Positions 52,374 through 61,869 of a DNA stretch of 64,000 nt are shown here, in pieces (position 1 is the first letter of the stretch; the number at the start of each line of letters is the position of its first letter). The stretch covers positions 744,001 to 808,000 of the forward strand of contig JASGHM010000001.1 in NCBI GenBank assembly GCA_047602365.1. The letters are read 5' to 3'. Source of the stretch: Piscinibacter sp047602365. Its GTDB lineage: Bacteria > Pseudomonadota > Gammaproteobacteria > Burkholderiales > Burkholderiaceae_C. Made by a program: the position numbers and the translations under genes. The notes under the pieces were generated by a model. That model saw only the letters and a program-made list of their open reading frames with translations, ran no database searches and was not told the DNA's origin.

Positions 52374-53384
52374 ATGCCCGCAGCGCAGACCACCCGGCCC
52401 GGCGACGAGGACGCCGACGACATCCATCGGCCCGACCGGCCGACGATGGTGCTGCTCAACCCGCGCGCCGCCGGCGGCGAGGCGGCGGCGCTGGCCCAGC
52501 CGGTGCGCCAGTGGCTGGCCGAGCACGCACCCGGCGTGGCGCTGGTCGAGTCCGACAGCATCGAACGCTCGCGCGCCACGCTGCAATGCCTGCCGCGCAG
52601 CAGCCGCGTCGTGCTGATCGGCGGCGACGGCACCCTGCACCACATGCTGCCGGTGCTGCTGACCCACCGCCTCGCGCTCGGCGTCGTGCCGCTGGGCGGC
52701 GGCAACGACACCGCGCGTGCGCTCGGCGTCGCCGATCTGCCGTGGCAGAAGGCACTGGACTTCGGGCTGCGCGGCCCGACGCGGCGCATGGACGTCGGCG
52801 AGCTGGTCACGCCGCGCCAACGAGTACCTTTCTTCTCCAGCCTGGCAGCGGGCTTCGACGCCGCGGTGGCGCGGCGCGCGCTCGAGAGCCCACGCTGGCT
52901 CGACGGCATGCCACGCTACCTGTGGGCGACGCTGGGCGAACTGGCCGGGCTGCGTTCGCACCGGGTGCGCATCGCGCTCGACGGTGCGCCCTGCCACGAG
53001 GGTGACGCCATCTTCGCCTCGGTGCTGAACACGCGCAGCTACGGCGCCGGCATGCCGGCCGTGCCGGGTGCACGCGTCGGCGACGGCAAGCTGGACCTGC
53101 TGGTCGCCGGCCGCTTCAGCCGTGTCGGCACGCTGGCCATGCTGCCGCGGCTCTTGAAAGGCTCGCACCTGCCGCACCCGAAGATCCACACCTGGACCTT
53201 CCAGTCCATGCAGATCGAGAGCGACGACGAACTGCCGCTGGCGGCCGACGGCGAGCCGCTGGCGCCGCTGCGGCGCTTCGAGATCCGCGTGCGCGCCAGC
53301 GCGGTCAGCGTGGCCAGCACCAAGCTGCAGCGGCGCGCGGCCGCCCCCGGCCCGGAGGCCGAGTACCTGCCGGTTCAGGCGTAG
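52374..53384 (+). CDS. Diacylglycerol/lipid kinase family protein
   Basis: A 336-residue DAGK-catalytic-domain protein (LCB5/YegS type). ATP-binding GGDGTLH is at 83-89 and PLGGGNDTARALGV around 105-118. FFSSLAAGFDAAVARRAL marks the start of the C-terminal beta domain. The N-terminal 24 residues are poorly conserved; a second start at ATG 52446 (MVLLNPRAAGG) would fit the family core exactly. Probable lipid phosphorylation at the membrane; substrate unknown. The last 10 bases overlap the end of dadA. Confidence 0.88.
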   Translation: MPAAQTTRPGDEDADDIHRPDRPTMVLLNPRAAGGEAAALAQPVRQWLAEHAPGVALVESDSIERSRATLQCLPRSSRVVLIGGDGTLHHMLPVLLTHRLALGVVPLGGGNDTARALGVADLPWQKALDFGLRGPTRRMDVGELVTPRQRVPFFSSLAAGFDAAVARRALESPRWLDGMPRYLWATLGELAGLRSHRVRIALDGAPCHEGDAIFASVLNTRSYGAGMPAVPGARVGDGKLDLLVAGRFSRVGTLAMLPRLLKGSHLPHPKIHTWTFQSMQIESDDELPLAADGEPLAPLRRFEIRVRASAVSVASTKLQRRAAAPGPEAEYLPVQA

Positions 53385-54640
53385 GCGTTCGGGTAGCGGT
53401 CGATCGTCAGCCCGGCCATGTCGATCGCCGGCGCGCGGCCGGAGATCAGGTCGGCCATCACGCGGCCGGTGCCGGCCGCCATCGTCCAGCCCAGCGTGCC
53501 GTGGCCGGTGGCCAGCCACAGGTTGGGCAGGCGCGTGCCGCCGACCACCGGCGTGCCGTCTGGCGTCATCGGGCGCAGGCCGCACCAGAACTCGGCCTTG
53601 GCCACATCGCCGCCGGCCGGGAACAGATCGGTCACCACATGCTCCAGCGTACGCCGGCGCGGCTCGTGCAGCTGCAGCGTGTAGCCGGCCAGCTCGGCGG
53701 TGCCGCCGACGCGGATGCGGTCGCCGAGGCGGGTCACCGCCACCTTGTGGGTCTCGTCCATCACCGTCGATTCGGGTGCGCCGCTGGCGTCGCTGATCGG
53801 CACGGTGATCGAGTAGCCTTTGACCGGGTAGACCGGGATGCGCACGCCCAGCGGGTTCAGCAGCTTGGGCGAGTGGCTGCCCAGCGCAACCAGGTAGGCG
53901 TCAGCCTTCAGCGTGCCGGCGCCGGTGACCACGCCGCTGATGCGGCCGCCTTCGGTCTCCAGGCGCTGGATGTCGGTGCCGTAGCGGAACTCCACGCCGC
54001 GCTGCGCGGCGCGCGCGGCGAGGTTCTGGGTGAACTTGAAGCAGTCGCCGGTCTCGTCGCCGGGCAGCAGCAGGCCGCCGACGAACTTCTCCTGCACGCG
54101 CGCCAGCGCCGGCTCGTGGCGGATGCAGCCGGCACGGTCGAGCAGTTCGTAGCGCACGCCGTAACGCTTCAGCACCTCGATGTCGGCGCCGGTGCCGTCG
54201 AGCTGCTTCTGCGTGCGGAACAGCTGCAGCGTGCCCTGCATGCGTTCGTCATAGCCGATGGGCATGCTGCTGCGCATCTCGCGCAGCACGTCGCGGCTGT
54301 ACTCGGCCAGACGCACCATGCGACCCTTGTTGACCTCGTAGCGCGCCGCCGTGCAGTTGCGCAGCATCGCCATGCCCCAGCGGATCAGGCCGAGGTCGAG
54401 ATGCGGCCGGATGACCAGCGGCCGGTGCTGCATCAGCAGCCACTTGATCGCCTTCACCGGCACGCCGGGGCCGGCCCAGGGCGCCGAATAGCCGGGCGAG
54501 ACCTCGCCGGCATTGGCGTAGCTGGTCTCCTTGCCGGCGCTGTCCTGGCGGTCGACCACGGTGACCTCGTGGCCGGCCAGCGCGAGGTGCCACGCGCTGG
54601 TGACCCCGATCACGCCGCTGCCCAGAACGATGACCTTCAT
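53375..54640 (-). CDS. dadA: D-amino acid dehydrogenase small subunit
   Basis: A 421-residue FAD oxidoreductase deaminating D-amino acids (mainly D-alanine) and feeding electrons to the respiratory chain. The N-terminal Rossmann motif is VIVLGSGVIGVTSAW, followed by ETSYANAGEVSPGYSAPWA and the C-terminal GLRPMTPDGTPVVGG. GTLGWTMAAGTGRVMADL matches the DadA consensus. The ATG at 54640 opens directly at the FAD strand. A racemase partner (dadX) is not adjacent. It is divergent from amn. Confidence 0.95.
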   Translation of the reverse strand: MKVIVLGSGVIGVTSAWHLALAGHEVTVVDRQDSAGKETSYANAGEVSPGYSAPWAGPGVPVKAIKWLLMQHRPLVIRPHLDLGLIRWGMAMLRNCTAARYEVNKGRMVRLAEYSRDVLREMRSSMPIGYDERMQGTLQLFRTQKQLDGTGADIEVLKRYGVRYELLDRAGCIRHEPALARVQEKFVGGLLLPGDETGDCFKFTQNLAARAAQRGVEFRYGTDIQRLETEGGRISGVVTGAGTLKADAYLVALGSHSPKLLNPLGVRIPVYPVKGYSITVPISDASGAPESTVMDETHKVAVTRLGDRIRVGGTAELAGYTLQLHEPRRRTLEHVVTDLFPAGGDVAKAEFWCGLRPMTPDGTPVVGGTRLPNLWLATGHGTLGWTMAAGTGRVMADLISGRAPAIDMAGLTIDRYPNAYA

Positions 54641-54816
54641 GACGCCGACTCCCTGGTTCAAAACGATGCAGAAGCTTATCGAGGCGGAGGGCAAATCTTT
54701 CGCTGCAAATTGGCGGCCTTCAACAGATCCGCCGAATCTATCGCTGCGCCAACACGAACTCGCCGCAGCTTGTTCATCACCCCGATGCCGCCGCCAAACC
54801 CCGCCACAATGTGCCC
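54641..54816. promoter_or_regulatory. Divergent gap between dadA and amn
   Basis: 176 bp, noticeably less GC-rich from about 54655 to 54770. It contains two GCAAAT repeats 14 bases apart (54691-54696 and 54705-54710) and a CACAAT close to the amn start. Lrp-type control of dadA is known in other bacteria, but I cannot identify a specific site here. Confidence 0.35.
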
Positions 54817-56316
54817 ATGAGCTCCGAACCCGCCTTCGTCGCCCCGACCCGCTTCGACGACCCCGAACAGGCCCTGGCCCGCGTGCGCGCCATCTACGAC
54901 GCCGGCATCGCGCACCTTCGCGAGGCGCTGCAGCGCTTCGTCGCCGGCGAGGACGTCGGCAGCAAGGTCCGCGCCTGCTATCCCTTCGTGCGTGTGCACA
55001 CCGACACCGTGGCGCGCGCCGACTCGCGCCTGTCCTACGGCTTCGTCGCCGGGCCCGGCACCTACGAGACCTCGCTGACGCGGCCCGAGCTGTTCGGCAA
55101 CTACTACCTCGAGCAGTTCCGCCTGCTGCTGAAGAACCACCACGTGTCGCTGGAGATCGGCACCGGCACGCAGCCGATCCCGGTGCACTTCTCGTTCGCC
55201 GAGGGCGACCATGTCGAGGGCAGCCTGAGCGCCGAGCGGCGCCAGCGCATGCGCGACGTGTTCGACCTGCCCGACCTCGGCGCGATGGACGACGGCATCG
55301 CCAACGGCACCCACGAGCCGCGCCGCGGCGAGCCGCAGCCGCTGGCGCTGTTCACCGCCCCGCGGGTCGACTACTCGCTGCACCGGCTGCGCCACTACAC
55401 CGGCACCGCACCGGAGCATTTCCAGAACTTCGTGCTGTTCACGAACTACCAGTTCTACATCGACGAGTTCGTGCGCCTCGGCCACGAGACCATGGCCAGC
55501 AACGCGCATGCGCAGGACTATGTCGCCTTCGTCGAGCCGGGCAACGTGGTGACACGCCGCGCCGGCATGGCCGCGCAGCCGGGCGACGAACTCGGCGCCG
55601 CGCCGCCGCGCCTGCCGCAGATGCCGGCCTACCACCTGGTGCGGCCCGACAACGCCGGCATCACGATGGTCAACATCGGCGTCGGCCCGGCCAACGCGAA
55701 GACCATCACCGACCACATCGCGGTGCTGCGCCCGCACGCCTGGATCATGCTCGGCCACTGCGCCGGCCTGCGCAACACGCAGCAGCTCGGCGACTACGTG
55801 CTCGCCCACGGCTACGTGCGCGAGGACCATGTGCTCGACGAGGAACTGCCGCTGTGGGTGCCGATCCCGCCGCTGGCCGAGGTGCAGGTGGCGATCGAGT
55901 CGGCCGTCGCCGAGATCACGCAGCTGAAGGGCTACGAGCTGAAGCGGCTGATGCGCACCGGCACCGTCGCCTCGACCGACAACCGCAACTGGGAGCTGCT
56001 GCCCTCGCGCAACGTGCCGACCACGCCGGAGCGGCGCTTCAGCCAGAGCCGGGCGATCGCGCTGGACATGGAAAGCGCGACCATCGCCGCCAACGGCTTC
56101 CGCTTCCGCGTGCCCTACGGCACGCTGCTGTGCGTCAGCGACAAGCCGCTGCACGGCGAGATCAAGCTGCCGGGCATGGCCAACACCTTCTACCGCGAAC
56201 GGGTCGACCAGCACCTGCGCATCGGCATCCGCGCCATCGAGAAGCTGCGCGAACAGGGTGTCGACCAGCTGCACAGCCGCAAGCTGCGCAGCTTCGCCGA
56301 GGTGGCGTTCCAGTAG
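54817..56316 (+). CDS. amn: AMP nucleosidase
   Basis: A 499-residue enzyme cleaving AMP to adenine and ribose 5-phosphate, important in purine balance. The N-terminal regulatory domain (about 1-175) precedes the nucleoside-phosphorylase-fold catalytic domain: ITMVNIGVGPANAKTITDH (around 282-300), LGHCAGLRNTQQLGDYVLAH and DMESATIAANGFRFRVPYG plus VSDKPLHGEIKLPG at the C-terminus. The length and motifs match E. coli Amn. The ATG at 54817 is preferred over an in-frame GTG at 54811. Confidence 0.96.
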   Translation: MSSEPAFVAPTRFDDPEQALARVRAIYDAGIAHLREALQRFVAGEDVGSKVRACYPFVRVHTDTVARADSRLSYGFVAGPGTYETSLTRPELFGNYYLEQFRLLLKNHHVSLEIGTGTQPIPVHFSFAEGDHVEGSLSAERRQRMRDVFDLPDLGAMDDGIANGTHEPRRGEPQPLALFTAPRVDYSLHRLRHYTGTAPEHFQNFVLFTNYQFYIDEFVRLGHETMASNAHAQDYVAFVEPGNVVTRRAGMAAQPGDELGAAPPRLPQMPAYHLVRPDNAGITMVNIGVGPANAKTITDHIAVLRPHAWIMLGHCAGLRNTQQLGDYVLAHGYVREDHVLDEELPLWVPIPPLAEVQVAIESAVAEITQLKGYELKRLMRTGTVASTDNRNWELLPSRNVPTTPERRFSQSRAIALDMESATIAANGFRFRVPYGTLLCVSDKPLHGEIKLPGMANTFYRERVDQHLRIGIRAIEKLREQGVDQLHSRKLRSFAEVAFQ

Positions 56317-56346
56317 GACCGAAGCGGGCTGGGTCGCCGCGCGGCG

Positions 56347-56883
56347 CTAGCCGAACCTGGCCTTCATCGCGGCATCCACCTCCACCGGCGTGAGTTTCTT
56401 CGCGGGGCTGGCCTCGGGTCGCAGTTGCACGTGCGGCCAGTCCTTGAAGCTGGTCCAGTGACCACCGGCCACCAGGCCGACGGCTTCTGCCTCGTCGGCA
56501 TACACACGGTAGGCGTTGAACCCGTTGAGCTTCTTGGTGGTCGACCACTCCGCCTTGCCGTCGAGAAGCCAGAAGCAATCCACGGCCTCGCCCCACTGGT
56601 GCCACGAATAGCCTGGCAGGGCATTGGTGACCGGGTCGCCATGCTGGGGCCCCACGGACTCGATGCAGTGGGCCAGGAACTCCGCCCCGGCGTCGCGCAG
56701 CTTCTCGATCGCAGCGCCGATCTCCTCGATGGCGCGCGACTGCCGCCACAGCCTGGCCTGAGCGAACGGATCGCGCAGTCCGGCGCTGGGGCGCATCTCG
56801 AAGCCGAGAGCGGCGCAGCGCAGCAACAGCGCGTCGATCTTCGACTTCAACTCGGGGGCAACAAGATCGAGGTTCGCGGCCAT
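56347..56883 (-). CDS. M15-family peptidoglycan peptidase (VanY/endolysin-like)
   Basis: A 178-residue zinc peptidase. The motif SWHQWGEAVD supplies zinc ligands His95 and Asp102, and DWPHVQL the third ligand His151: the SxHxxGxAxD...H signature of D-Ala-D-Ala carboxypeptidases and phage L-alanyl-D-glutamate endolysins. There is no signal peptide, so a phage or lysozyme-like origin is possible. Codon choice is less GC-biased than its neighbours (CTT, GTT, CCA, GGA, AGG, CGA occur), hinting at transfer. It is convergent with amn. Confidence 0.85.
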   Translation of the reverse strand: MAANLDLVAPELKSKIDALLLRCAALGFEMRPSAGLRDPFAQARLWRQSRAIEEIGAAIEKLRDAGAEFLAHCIESVGPQHGDPVTNALPGYSWHQWGEAVDCFWLLDGKAEWSTTKKLNGFNAYRVYADEAEAVGLVAGGHWTSFKDWPHVQLRPEASPAKKLTPVEVDAAMKARFG

Positions 56884-57033
56884 GTATCGACTCCAGCGCT
56901 CGTGGCACCGAGTCTCGGCGCATCGGGCGCGAGGGGCATCCACAGTTCTGTCGAGCGCCCGGCCGCGGCGCAGCTTTACACAGCTTGACGCGCGGCAAGC
57001 GGCCGCGCAACGCATGCATTGCAGACTGTGTCC
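56884..57033. promoter_or_regulatory. Divergent gap between the M15 peptidase and efflux operon
   Basis: 150 bp. It should hold promoters for the peptidase and for the three-component exporter. I see no convincing palindrome or -35/-10 pair; no regulator gene for the exporter is adjacent. Confidence 0.4.
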
Positions 57034-58458
57034 ATGTCTGCTTCTCATGTGTCAACGCTCGTCGCCGCTCTGCTGCTGGCCGGTTGCGCGAGCCTCCAGG
57101 CGCCGGCGGTCGACGCCAGCGCCGGCGTCACCGCACCGGCGCAATGGAACTCCGCGCCGGTTGCCACGGCCGGCGCGCAGCCCGGCGCGGCCGTGCCGGC
57201 CGACTCGCTGGCCGACTGGTGGCAGCGCTTCGGCGACGCCGACCTGAGCCGGCTGGTCGGCGACGCGCTGGCCGCCAACACCGACGTGGCCTCGGCCCGC
57301 GCCGCACTGCGCCAGGCGCGCGCGCTGCGCGACGTCGACCAGGCGCAGGCCGGCCCGCGCCTCGACGCCTCGGGCTCGGCGCAGCGCAGCCGCTCGAACG
57401 GCGCCTCGGCCAGCAACAGCTTCCGTGCCGGCTTCGACGCCAGCTGGGAACCCGACGTGTTCGGCGGCAACCGCGCCGGCATCGCCGCCAGCGAGGCCGA
57501 CCTGCAGGCCAGCAGCGCCAGCCTGGGCGACGTGCAGGTGTCGGTGGCCGCCGAGGTCGCGCTGGCCTACCTCGAACTGCGCGGCAGCGAGACCCGGCTG
57601 GCGATCGCCCGCGACAACCTGGCCAGCCAGCAGGACACCGCGCAGATCACCCAGTGGCGCGTGCAGGCCGGCCTGGCGACTTCGCTGGAATCGGAGCAGG
57701 CGCGCGCCTCGGTCGAGCAGACACGCGCGCAGATCCCGTCGCTGCAGAAGGCGATCGCGCAGTCGCGCCACCAGCTCGCGCTGCTGACCGGGCGCACCGT
57801 CGGTGCACTGCAGCTCGCCGAGTCGACCACGCTGCCGCAGCCGGCGACGGATCTGGCACTGGCCTTCCCGGCCGACACGCTGCGCCAGCGCGCCGACGTG
57901 CGCGCCGCAGAAGCGCGTGTGCGCGCCGCCGCGCAGCGGGTCGTGCAGGCCGACGCGGCGCGTTACCCGAGCTTCTCGCTGTCCGGCTCGCTGGGCCTGC
58001 AGGCGCTGACGCTGTCCGGCCTCAGCGGCGGCGGCGCCGTCGCCAGCGCGCTGCTCGCCAGCGTGTCGCTTCCGCTGTTCGACGGCGGTGCCGCGAAGGC
58101 GCAGACCGCGGCGCAACAGGCCGCCTACGACCAGGCGCGCGAATCGCACCGCAGTGCCGTGCTGGTCGCGCTGAAGGATGTCGAGGACGCACTGGTCGCG
58201 CTGCAACGCGACCGCGAACGCCTGGCGACGCTGCAGCAGGCCGCCGAGGCGGCCGGCAATGCCGCGCTGCTGGCGCGCCAGCGCTACGCCAGCGGCCTGA
58301 TCGATTTCCAGACCGTGCTGGAGACGCAGCGTTCGCTGCTGTCCGCGCAGGACAACGTGGCCGCCAGCCGGATCGACGTCGCCACCGACCACGTGCGCCT
58401 CTACAAGGCGCTGGGTGGCGGATGGACGCCCACCCCGGACAACTCGAAGACATCATGA
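57034..58458 (+). CDS. RND/ABC exporter outer-membrane lipoprotein (NodT family)
   Basis: A 474-residue TolC-like outer-membrane factor. The signal peptide ends in the lipobox LLLAGCAS (Cys about 18), so it is a lipoprotein. Two repeats of coiled-coil hairpins follow (about 65-240 and 270-460), with WWQRFGDADLSRLVGDALAANTDVASARAALR as the entry and LYKALGGGW near the end, all NodT/OprM hallmarks. It forms the outer-membrane exit for the MacAB-like pump encoded downstream; the adaptor gene overlaps by ATGA. An in-frame TTG at 57019 is a less likely start. Confidence 0.95.
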   Translation: MSASHVSTLVAALLLAGCASLQAPAVDASAGVTAPAQWNSAPVATAGAQPGAAVPADSLADWWQRFGDADLSRLVGDALAANTDVASARAALRQARALRDVDQAQAGPRLDASGSAQRSRSNGASASNSFRAGFDASWEPDVFGGNRAGIAASEADLQASSASLGDVQVSVAAEVALAYLELRGSETRLAIARDNLASQQDTAQITQWRVQAGLATSLESEQARASVEQTRAQIPSLQKAIAQSRHQLALLTGRTVGALQLAESTTLPQPATDLALAFPADTLRQRADVRAAEARVRAAAQRVVQADAARYPSFSLSGSLGLQALTLSGLSGGGAVASALLASVSLPLFDGGAAKAQTAAQQAAYDQARESHRSAVLVALKDVEDALVALQRDRERLATLQQAAEAAGNAALLARQRYASGLIDFQTVLETQRSLLSAQDNVAASRIDVATDHVRLYKALGGGWTPTPDNSKTS

Positions 58459-59783
58459 GCACGAACCCTTCAGCCACCAACGACATCGCCACCCTGCTCG
58501 ACGAGCCTGCGGCCCGGCCGCCGTGGAAGCGGCCGGCGCTGTGGATGGGCGTCGCGCTGCTGGCCGCCGCCGCGGTCGGTGCCTCCGTCTGGCAATCGAG
58601 CCGCCGCGCCGCTGCGGCGCCGAGCTACGTCACCGAGCCGGTGCAGCGCGCGACGCTGAACGTCACCGTCAGCGCCGACGGCACGCTGCAACCGACCCGC
58701 TCGGTGAGCATCGGCAGCGAGCTGTCGGGCACGGTCGCGCGGGTGCTGGTCGACGTCAACGACCGGGTCAAGAAGGGCCAGGTGCTGGTCGAGCTCGACA
58801 CCGCCAAGCTGCGCGACCAGGTGACACGCTCGCGCGCCGCGCTGGCCACCGCGCAGGCCCAGGTGGTGCAGAGTGCGGCGACGCTGAAGGAGGCGCAGGG
58901 CAACCTGGCGCGGCTGGAGGAGGTGTCGCGCCTGTCCGGCGGCAAGGTGCCGGCGCAAAGCGAGCTCGACACCGCCCGCGCGACGGCCGAACGCGGCCAG
59001 GCCGAGCTGTCCAGCAGCCGCGCCAGCGTGGCCAGCGCGCAGGCGCAGCTGGCCACCGACGAGACCAACCTGTCCAAGGCCTCGATCCGCTCGCCGATCG
59101 ACGGCGTGGTGCTGACCCGCGCGGTCGACCCGGGCAACGCGGTGGCAGCCTCGCTGCAGGCGGTGACCCTGTTCACCATCGCCGAGGACCTGACGCAGCT
59201 GCAGCTCGAGGTCAACGTCGACGAGACCGACGTCGGCCTGGTCGCCAACGGCCAGAAGGCCAGCTTCACCGTCGGCGCCTACCTGAACCGCAAGTACCCG
59301 GCGTCGGTGCGGCGGGTCGCCTACGGCTCGACCAAGACCGACAACGTGGTGACCTACACCACGCTGCTCGACGTCGACAACCGCGACCTGACGCTGCGCC
59401 CGGGCATGACCGCGACGGCGACGATCCAGACCAGCGACCGCCAGCCGGCGCTGCTGGTGCCGAACACCGCGCTGCGCTTCACGCCGGCCGCCGGTGCCGG
59501 CGCCGCGGCGTCGGCGCCGACCTCGGGCGGCGGCGGTGGCATCGTCTCCAAGCTGATGCCGCGCCCGCCGAACAGCGTGGCGCGCCGCAGCGGCACGGCC
59601 GGCGCAGGCGCCGGCGGCGCCAGCGGCGGCTCGCGCCAGCTGTGGGTGCTGCGCGAGGGCCAGGCCACGGCGGTGCGTGTCACCGTTGGCGCCAGCGACG
59701 GCCGCCGCACCGAGGTGTCGGGCACTGGCCTGAACGAAGGCGACATGGTCATCATCGACCAGCGCAGCGGAGCGGCGAAGTGA
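58455..59783 (+). CDS. MacA-like periplasmic adaptor (membrane fusion protein)
   Basis: A 442-residue adaptor with one N-terminal helix (ALWMGVALLAAAAVGASVW, about 27-45), a lipoyl/barrel-sandwich domain split by an alpha-helical hairpin (about 110-200), SIRSPIDGVVLTRAVDPG as the lipoyl C-half, and beta-barrel and membrane-proximal domains. An unusually Gly/Ala/Ser-rich insert lies around residues 350-405. It overlaps the outer-membrane gene and the ATPase gene (GTGA), so the pump components are co-translated. Confidence 0.94.
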   Translation: MSTNPSATNDIATLLDEPAARPPWKRPALWMGVALLAAAAVGASVWQSSRRAAAAPSYVTEPVQRATLNVTVSADGTLQPTRSVSIGSELSGTVARVLVDVNDRVKKGQVLVELDTAKLRDQVTRSRAALATAQAQVVQSAATLKEAQGNLARLEEVSRLSGGKVPAQSELDTARATAERGQAELSSSRASVASAQAQLATDETNLSKASIRSPIDGVVLTRAVDPGNAVAASLQAVTLFTIAEDLTQLQLEVNVDETDVGLVANGQKASFTVGAYLNRKYPASVRRVAYGSTKTDNVVTYTTLLDVDNRDLTLRPGMTATATIQTSDRQPALLVPNTALRFTPAAGAGAAASAPTSGGGGGIVSKLMPRPPNSVARRSGTAGAGAGGASGGSRQLWVLREGQATAVRVTVGASDGRRTEVSGTGLNEGDMVIIDQRSGAAK

Positions 59784-60514
59784 ACGACACCGCCGAGCCG
59801 CTCATCCGCCTGCGCGGCATCACCAAGACCTACGGCCAGGGCCAGGCGGCGTTCCAGGCCCTCAAGGGCGTGGACCTCGACATCGAGCAGGGCGACTTCG
59901 TCGCCATCATGGGGCCGAGCGGCTCGGGCAAGTCCACCGCGATGAACACGCTGGGCTGCCTGGACGTGCCGACCACCGGCGACTACCTGTTCCGCGGTAT
60001 GCCGGTGCAGAAGCTCAGCCGCGACCAGCGCGCCCGGCTGCGCCGCAAGTACCTCGGCTTCGTGTTCCAGGGCTTCAACCTGCTGGCGCGCACCTCGGCG
60101 CAGGAGAACGTCGAGCTGCCGCTGCTCTACCGCGGCGAGAGCGCCGCCGCGCGGCACGCCCAGGCCCGCGAGGCGCTGGCCTCGGTCGGCCTGGCCGGCT
60201 GGGAGCACCACACGCCGGCCGAACTGTCGGGCGGCCAGCAGCAGCGCGTGGCGATCGCCCGCGCGATCGTGACCAAGCCCGAGGTGCTGCTCGCCGACGA
60301 ACCGACCGGCAACCTCGACAGCCAGCGCAGCCAGGAGATCATGGAACTGCTGACGCAGCTGAACGTTGTGCAGGGCATCACGGTGATCATGGTCACCCAC
60401 GAACCCGACATGGCCGCCTACGCGAAACGCATCGTGCGCTTCGTCGACGGCCGCATCGACAGCGACCGTCGCCAGGTCGCGCAGGCGGCGGCCGCCGCGG
60501 ATGCGGTGCACTGA
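59780..60514 (+). CDS. MacB-type ABC transporter ATPase subunit
   Basis: A 244-residue ATPase starting at GTG 59780. Walker A is GPSGSGKST (45-53), the Q-loop FVFQGFNLLARTS, the signature ELSGGQQQRVAIARAI and Walker B VLLADEPTGNLDS. It belongs to the LolD/MacB N-terminal type. In E. coli MacB the ATPase and permease are one polypeptide; here they are separate genes 2 bases apart. Cargo could be macrolides, peptides or siderophores. Confidence 0.95.
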   Translation: MNDTAEPLIRLRGITKTYGQGQAAFQALKGVDLDIEQGDFVAIMGPSGSGKSTAMNTLGCLDVPTTGDYLFRGMPVQKLSRDQRARLRRKYLGFVFQGFNLLARTSAQENVELPLLYRGESAAARHAQAREALASVGLAGWEHHTPAELSGGQQQRVAIARAIVTKPEVLLADEPTGNLDSQRSQEIMELLTQLNVVQGITVIMVTHEPDMAAYAKRIVRFVDGRIDSDRRQVAQAAAAADAVH

Positions 60515-60516
60515 TC

Positions 60517-61719
60517 ATGTGGTTCAACACCTTCCTGCTGGCGCTGCGCGAGATCCGCCGCAACCTGCTGCGTTCCTTCCTGACCATGCTGGGCATCGTG
60601 ATCGGCGTCAGCGCGGTGATCACGATGGTCACGCTGGGCAACGGCGCGACACGCGCGGTGCAGACGCAGATCGCCAGCCTGGGCAGCAACCTGCTGATGC
60701 TGATGCCGGGCCAGCGCATGGGCCCGGGCAGCAGCGGCGGGCCGGCGTTCACGGTCGCCGACGTCGAGGCGATCTCGGCGCAGATCGGCGGCGTGCGCCT
60801 GGTCGCCCCCGAGGTGCGCAGCAGCGCGACGCTGGTGGCCAACGGGCGCAACTGGTCGGCCAGCCTGACCGGCTCGACGCAGGACTGGTTCAGCGTCAGC
60901 AACTGGACGCTGGTCTCGGGCCGCGGCTTCGAGCCCGACGAGGAACGTGTCGGTGCCGCCGTCTGCGTGATCGGCGCGACGGTGCGGCGCGAGCTGTTCG
61001 GCAGCGCCGACCCGGTCGGCGAGCAGGTGCGCGTGAAGCAGTTCTCCTGCACCGTGGTCGGCCTGCTCGGCTCCAAGGGCCAGGGCGCGATGGGCAACGA
61101 CCAGGACAACCTGCTGGTGCTGCCGCTGCGCACGATGCAGCGCCGCGTCGTCGGCCACACGCGCATCAACACCATCCTGGTGTCGATGAGCGAGGGCAGC
61201 GACACCGAACGTGTCAAGGCCGGGCTGGAGAGCCTGATGCGCGAACGGCGCAAGCTGGCCGACGCCGACGACAACAACTTCAACGTGCTCGACACGCGGC
61301 AGATCGCCGACACGATGTCGGGCACCACGCAGGTGATGACGATGCTGCTCGGCGCCGTTGCCGCGGTCAGCCTGGTGGTCGGCGGCATCGGCATCATGAA
61401 CATCATGCTGGTCAGCGTCACCGAGCGCACGCGCGAGATCGGCGTGCGCCTGGCGATCGGCGCGCTGGAGCGCGAGGTGCTGCTGCAGTTCCTCGTCGAG
61501 GCGGTCGTGCTGGCCTCGCTGGGCGGACTGATCGGCATCGTGCTGGCGACCGTCGCGTCGGTCACGCTGGCGCAGGTGATGCAGATCCCCTACGCCTTCG
61601 ATGCGTCGATCAACCTGCTGGCCTTCGTGTTCTCGGCGGCGATCGGCGTGGTGTTCGGCTATGTGCCGGCGCGCCGCGCCGCGCGGCTGGACCCGATCGA
61701 CGCGCTGCGCCACGAGTGA
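60517..61719 (+). CDS. MacB-type ABC transporter permease
   Basis: A 400-residue FtsX-like permease with four membrane helices: one near the N-terminus (LRSFLTMLGIVIGVSAVITMVTLGNG), then a large periplasmic domain (about 50-270) and three C-terminal helices (MTMLLGAVAAVSLVVGGIGIMNIMLVSVTERTREIG). The C-terminus PARRAARLDPIDALRHE is diagnostic of MacB. It works as a mechanotransmitter driving the adaptor and outer-membrane channel. Confidence 0.95.
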   Translation: MWFNTFLLALREIRRNLLRSFLTMLGIVIGVSAVITMVTLGNGATRAVQTQIASLGSNLLMLMPGQRMGPGSSGGPAFTVADVEAISAQIGGVRLVAPEVRSSATLVANGRNWSASLTGSTQDWFSVSNWTLVSGRGFEPDEERVGAAVCVIGATVRRELFGSADPVGEQVRVKQFSCTVVGLLGSKGQGAMGNDQDNLLVLPLRTMQRRVVGHTRINTILVSMSEGSDTERVKAGLESLMRERRKLADADDNNFNVLDTRQIADTMSGTTQVMTMLLGAVAAVSLVVGGIGIMNIMLVSVTERTREIGVRLAIGALEREVLLQFLVEAVVLASLGGLIGIVLATVASVTLAQVMQIPYAFDASINLLAFVFSAAIGVVFGYVPARRAARLDPIDALRHE

Positions 61720-61869
61720 CCGCGCGCGGGTTTGCGCGGCGCAGCAAACAGTCTCGCGCCGGCGCGGCCTGACGGCAAGGCTTGCCCGCGGCGGGCGATT
61801 GCTCTACCCTGAGCGCAACCTTCCCGCCCACCCCTGGCGCAGGAGACGCGCCTCAACAAGGAGCGCGTC
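61720..61869. promoter_or_regulatory. Gap between the exporter operon and the EF-G paralogue gene
   Basis: 150 bp. A C-rich region with a GGAG-type stretch (AAGGAGCG at 61859-61866) upstream of the ATG at 61870 gives a good ribosome-binding site. CTACCCTGAGCG (61803-61814) may be a -10 region. No strong terminator for the exporter is seen. Confidence 0.4.

Noticed and set aside
54655..54770. Lrp-type operator upstream of dadA
   Set aside because: Only two loosely spaced GCAAAT repeats and general AT enrichment are visible; too weak to call a site.
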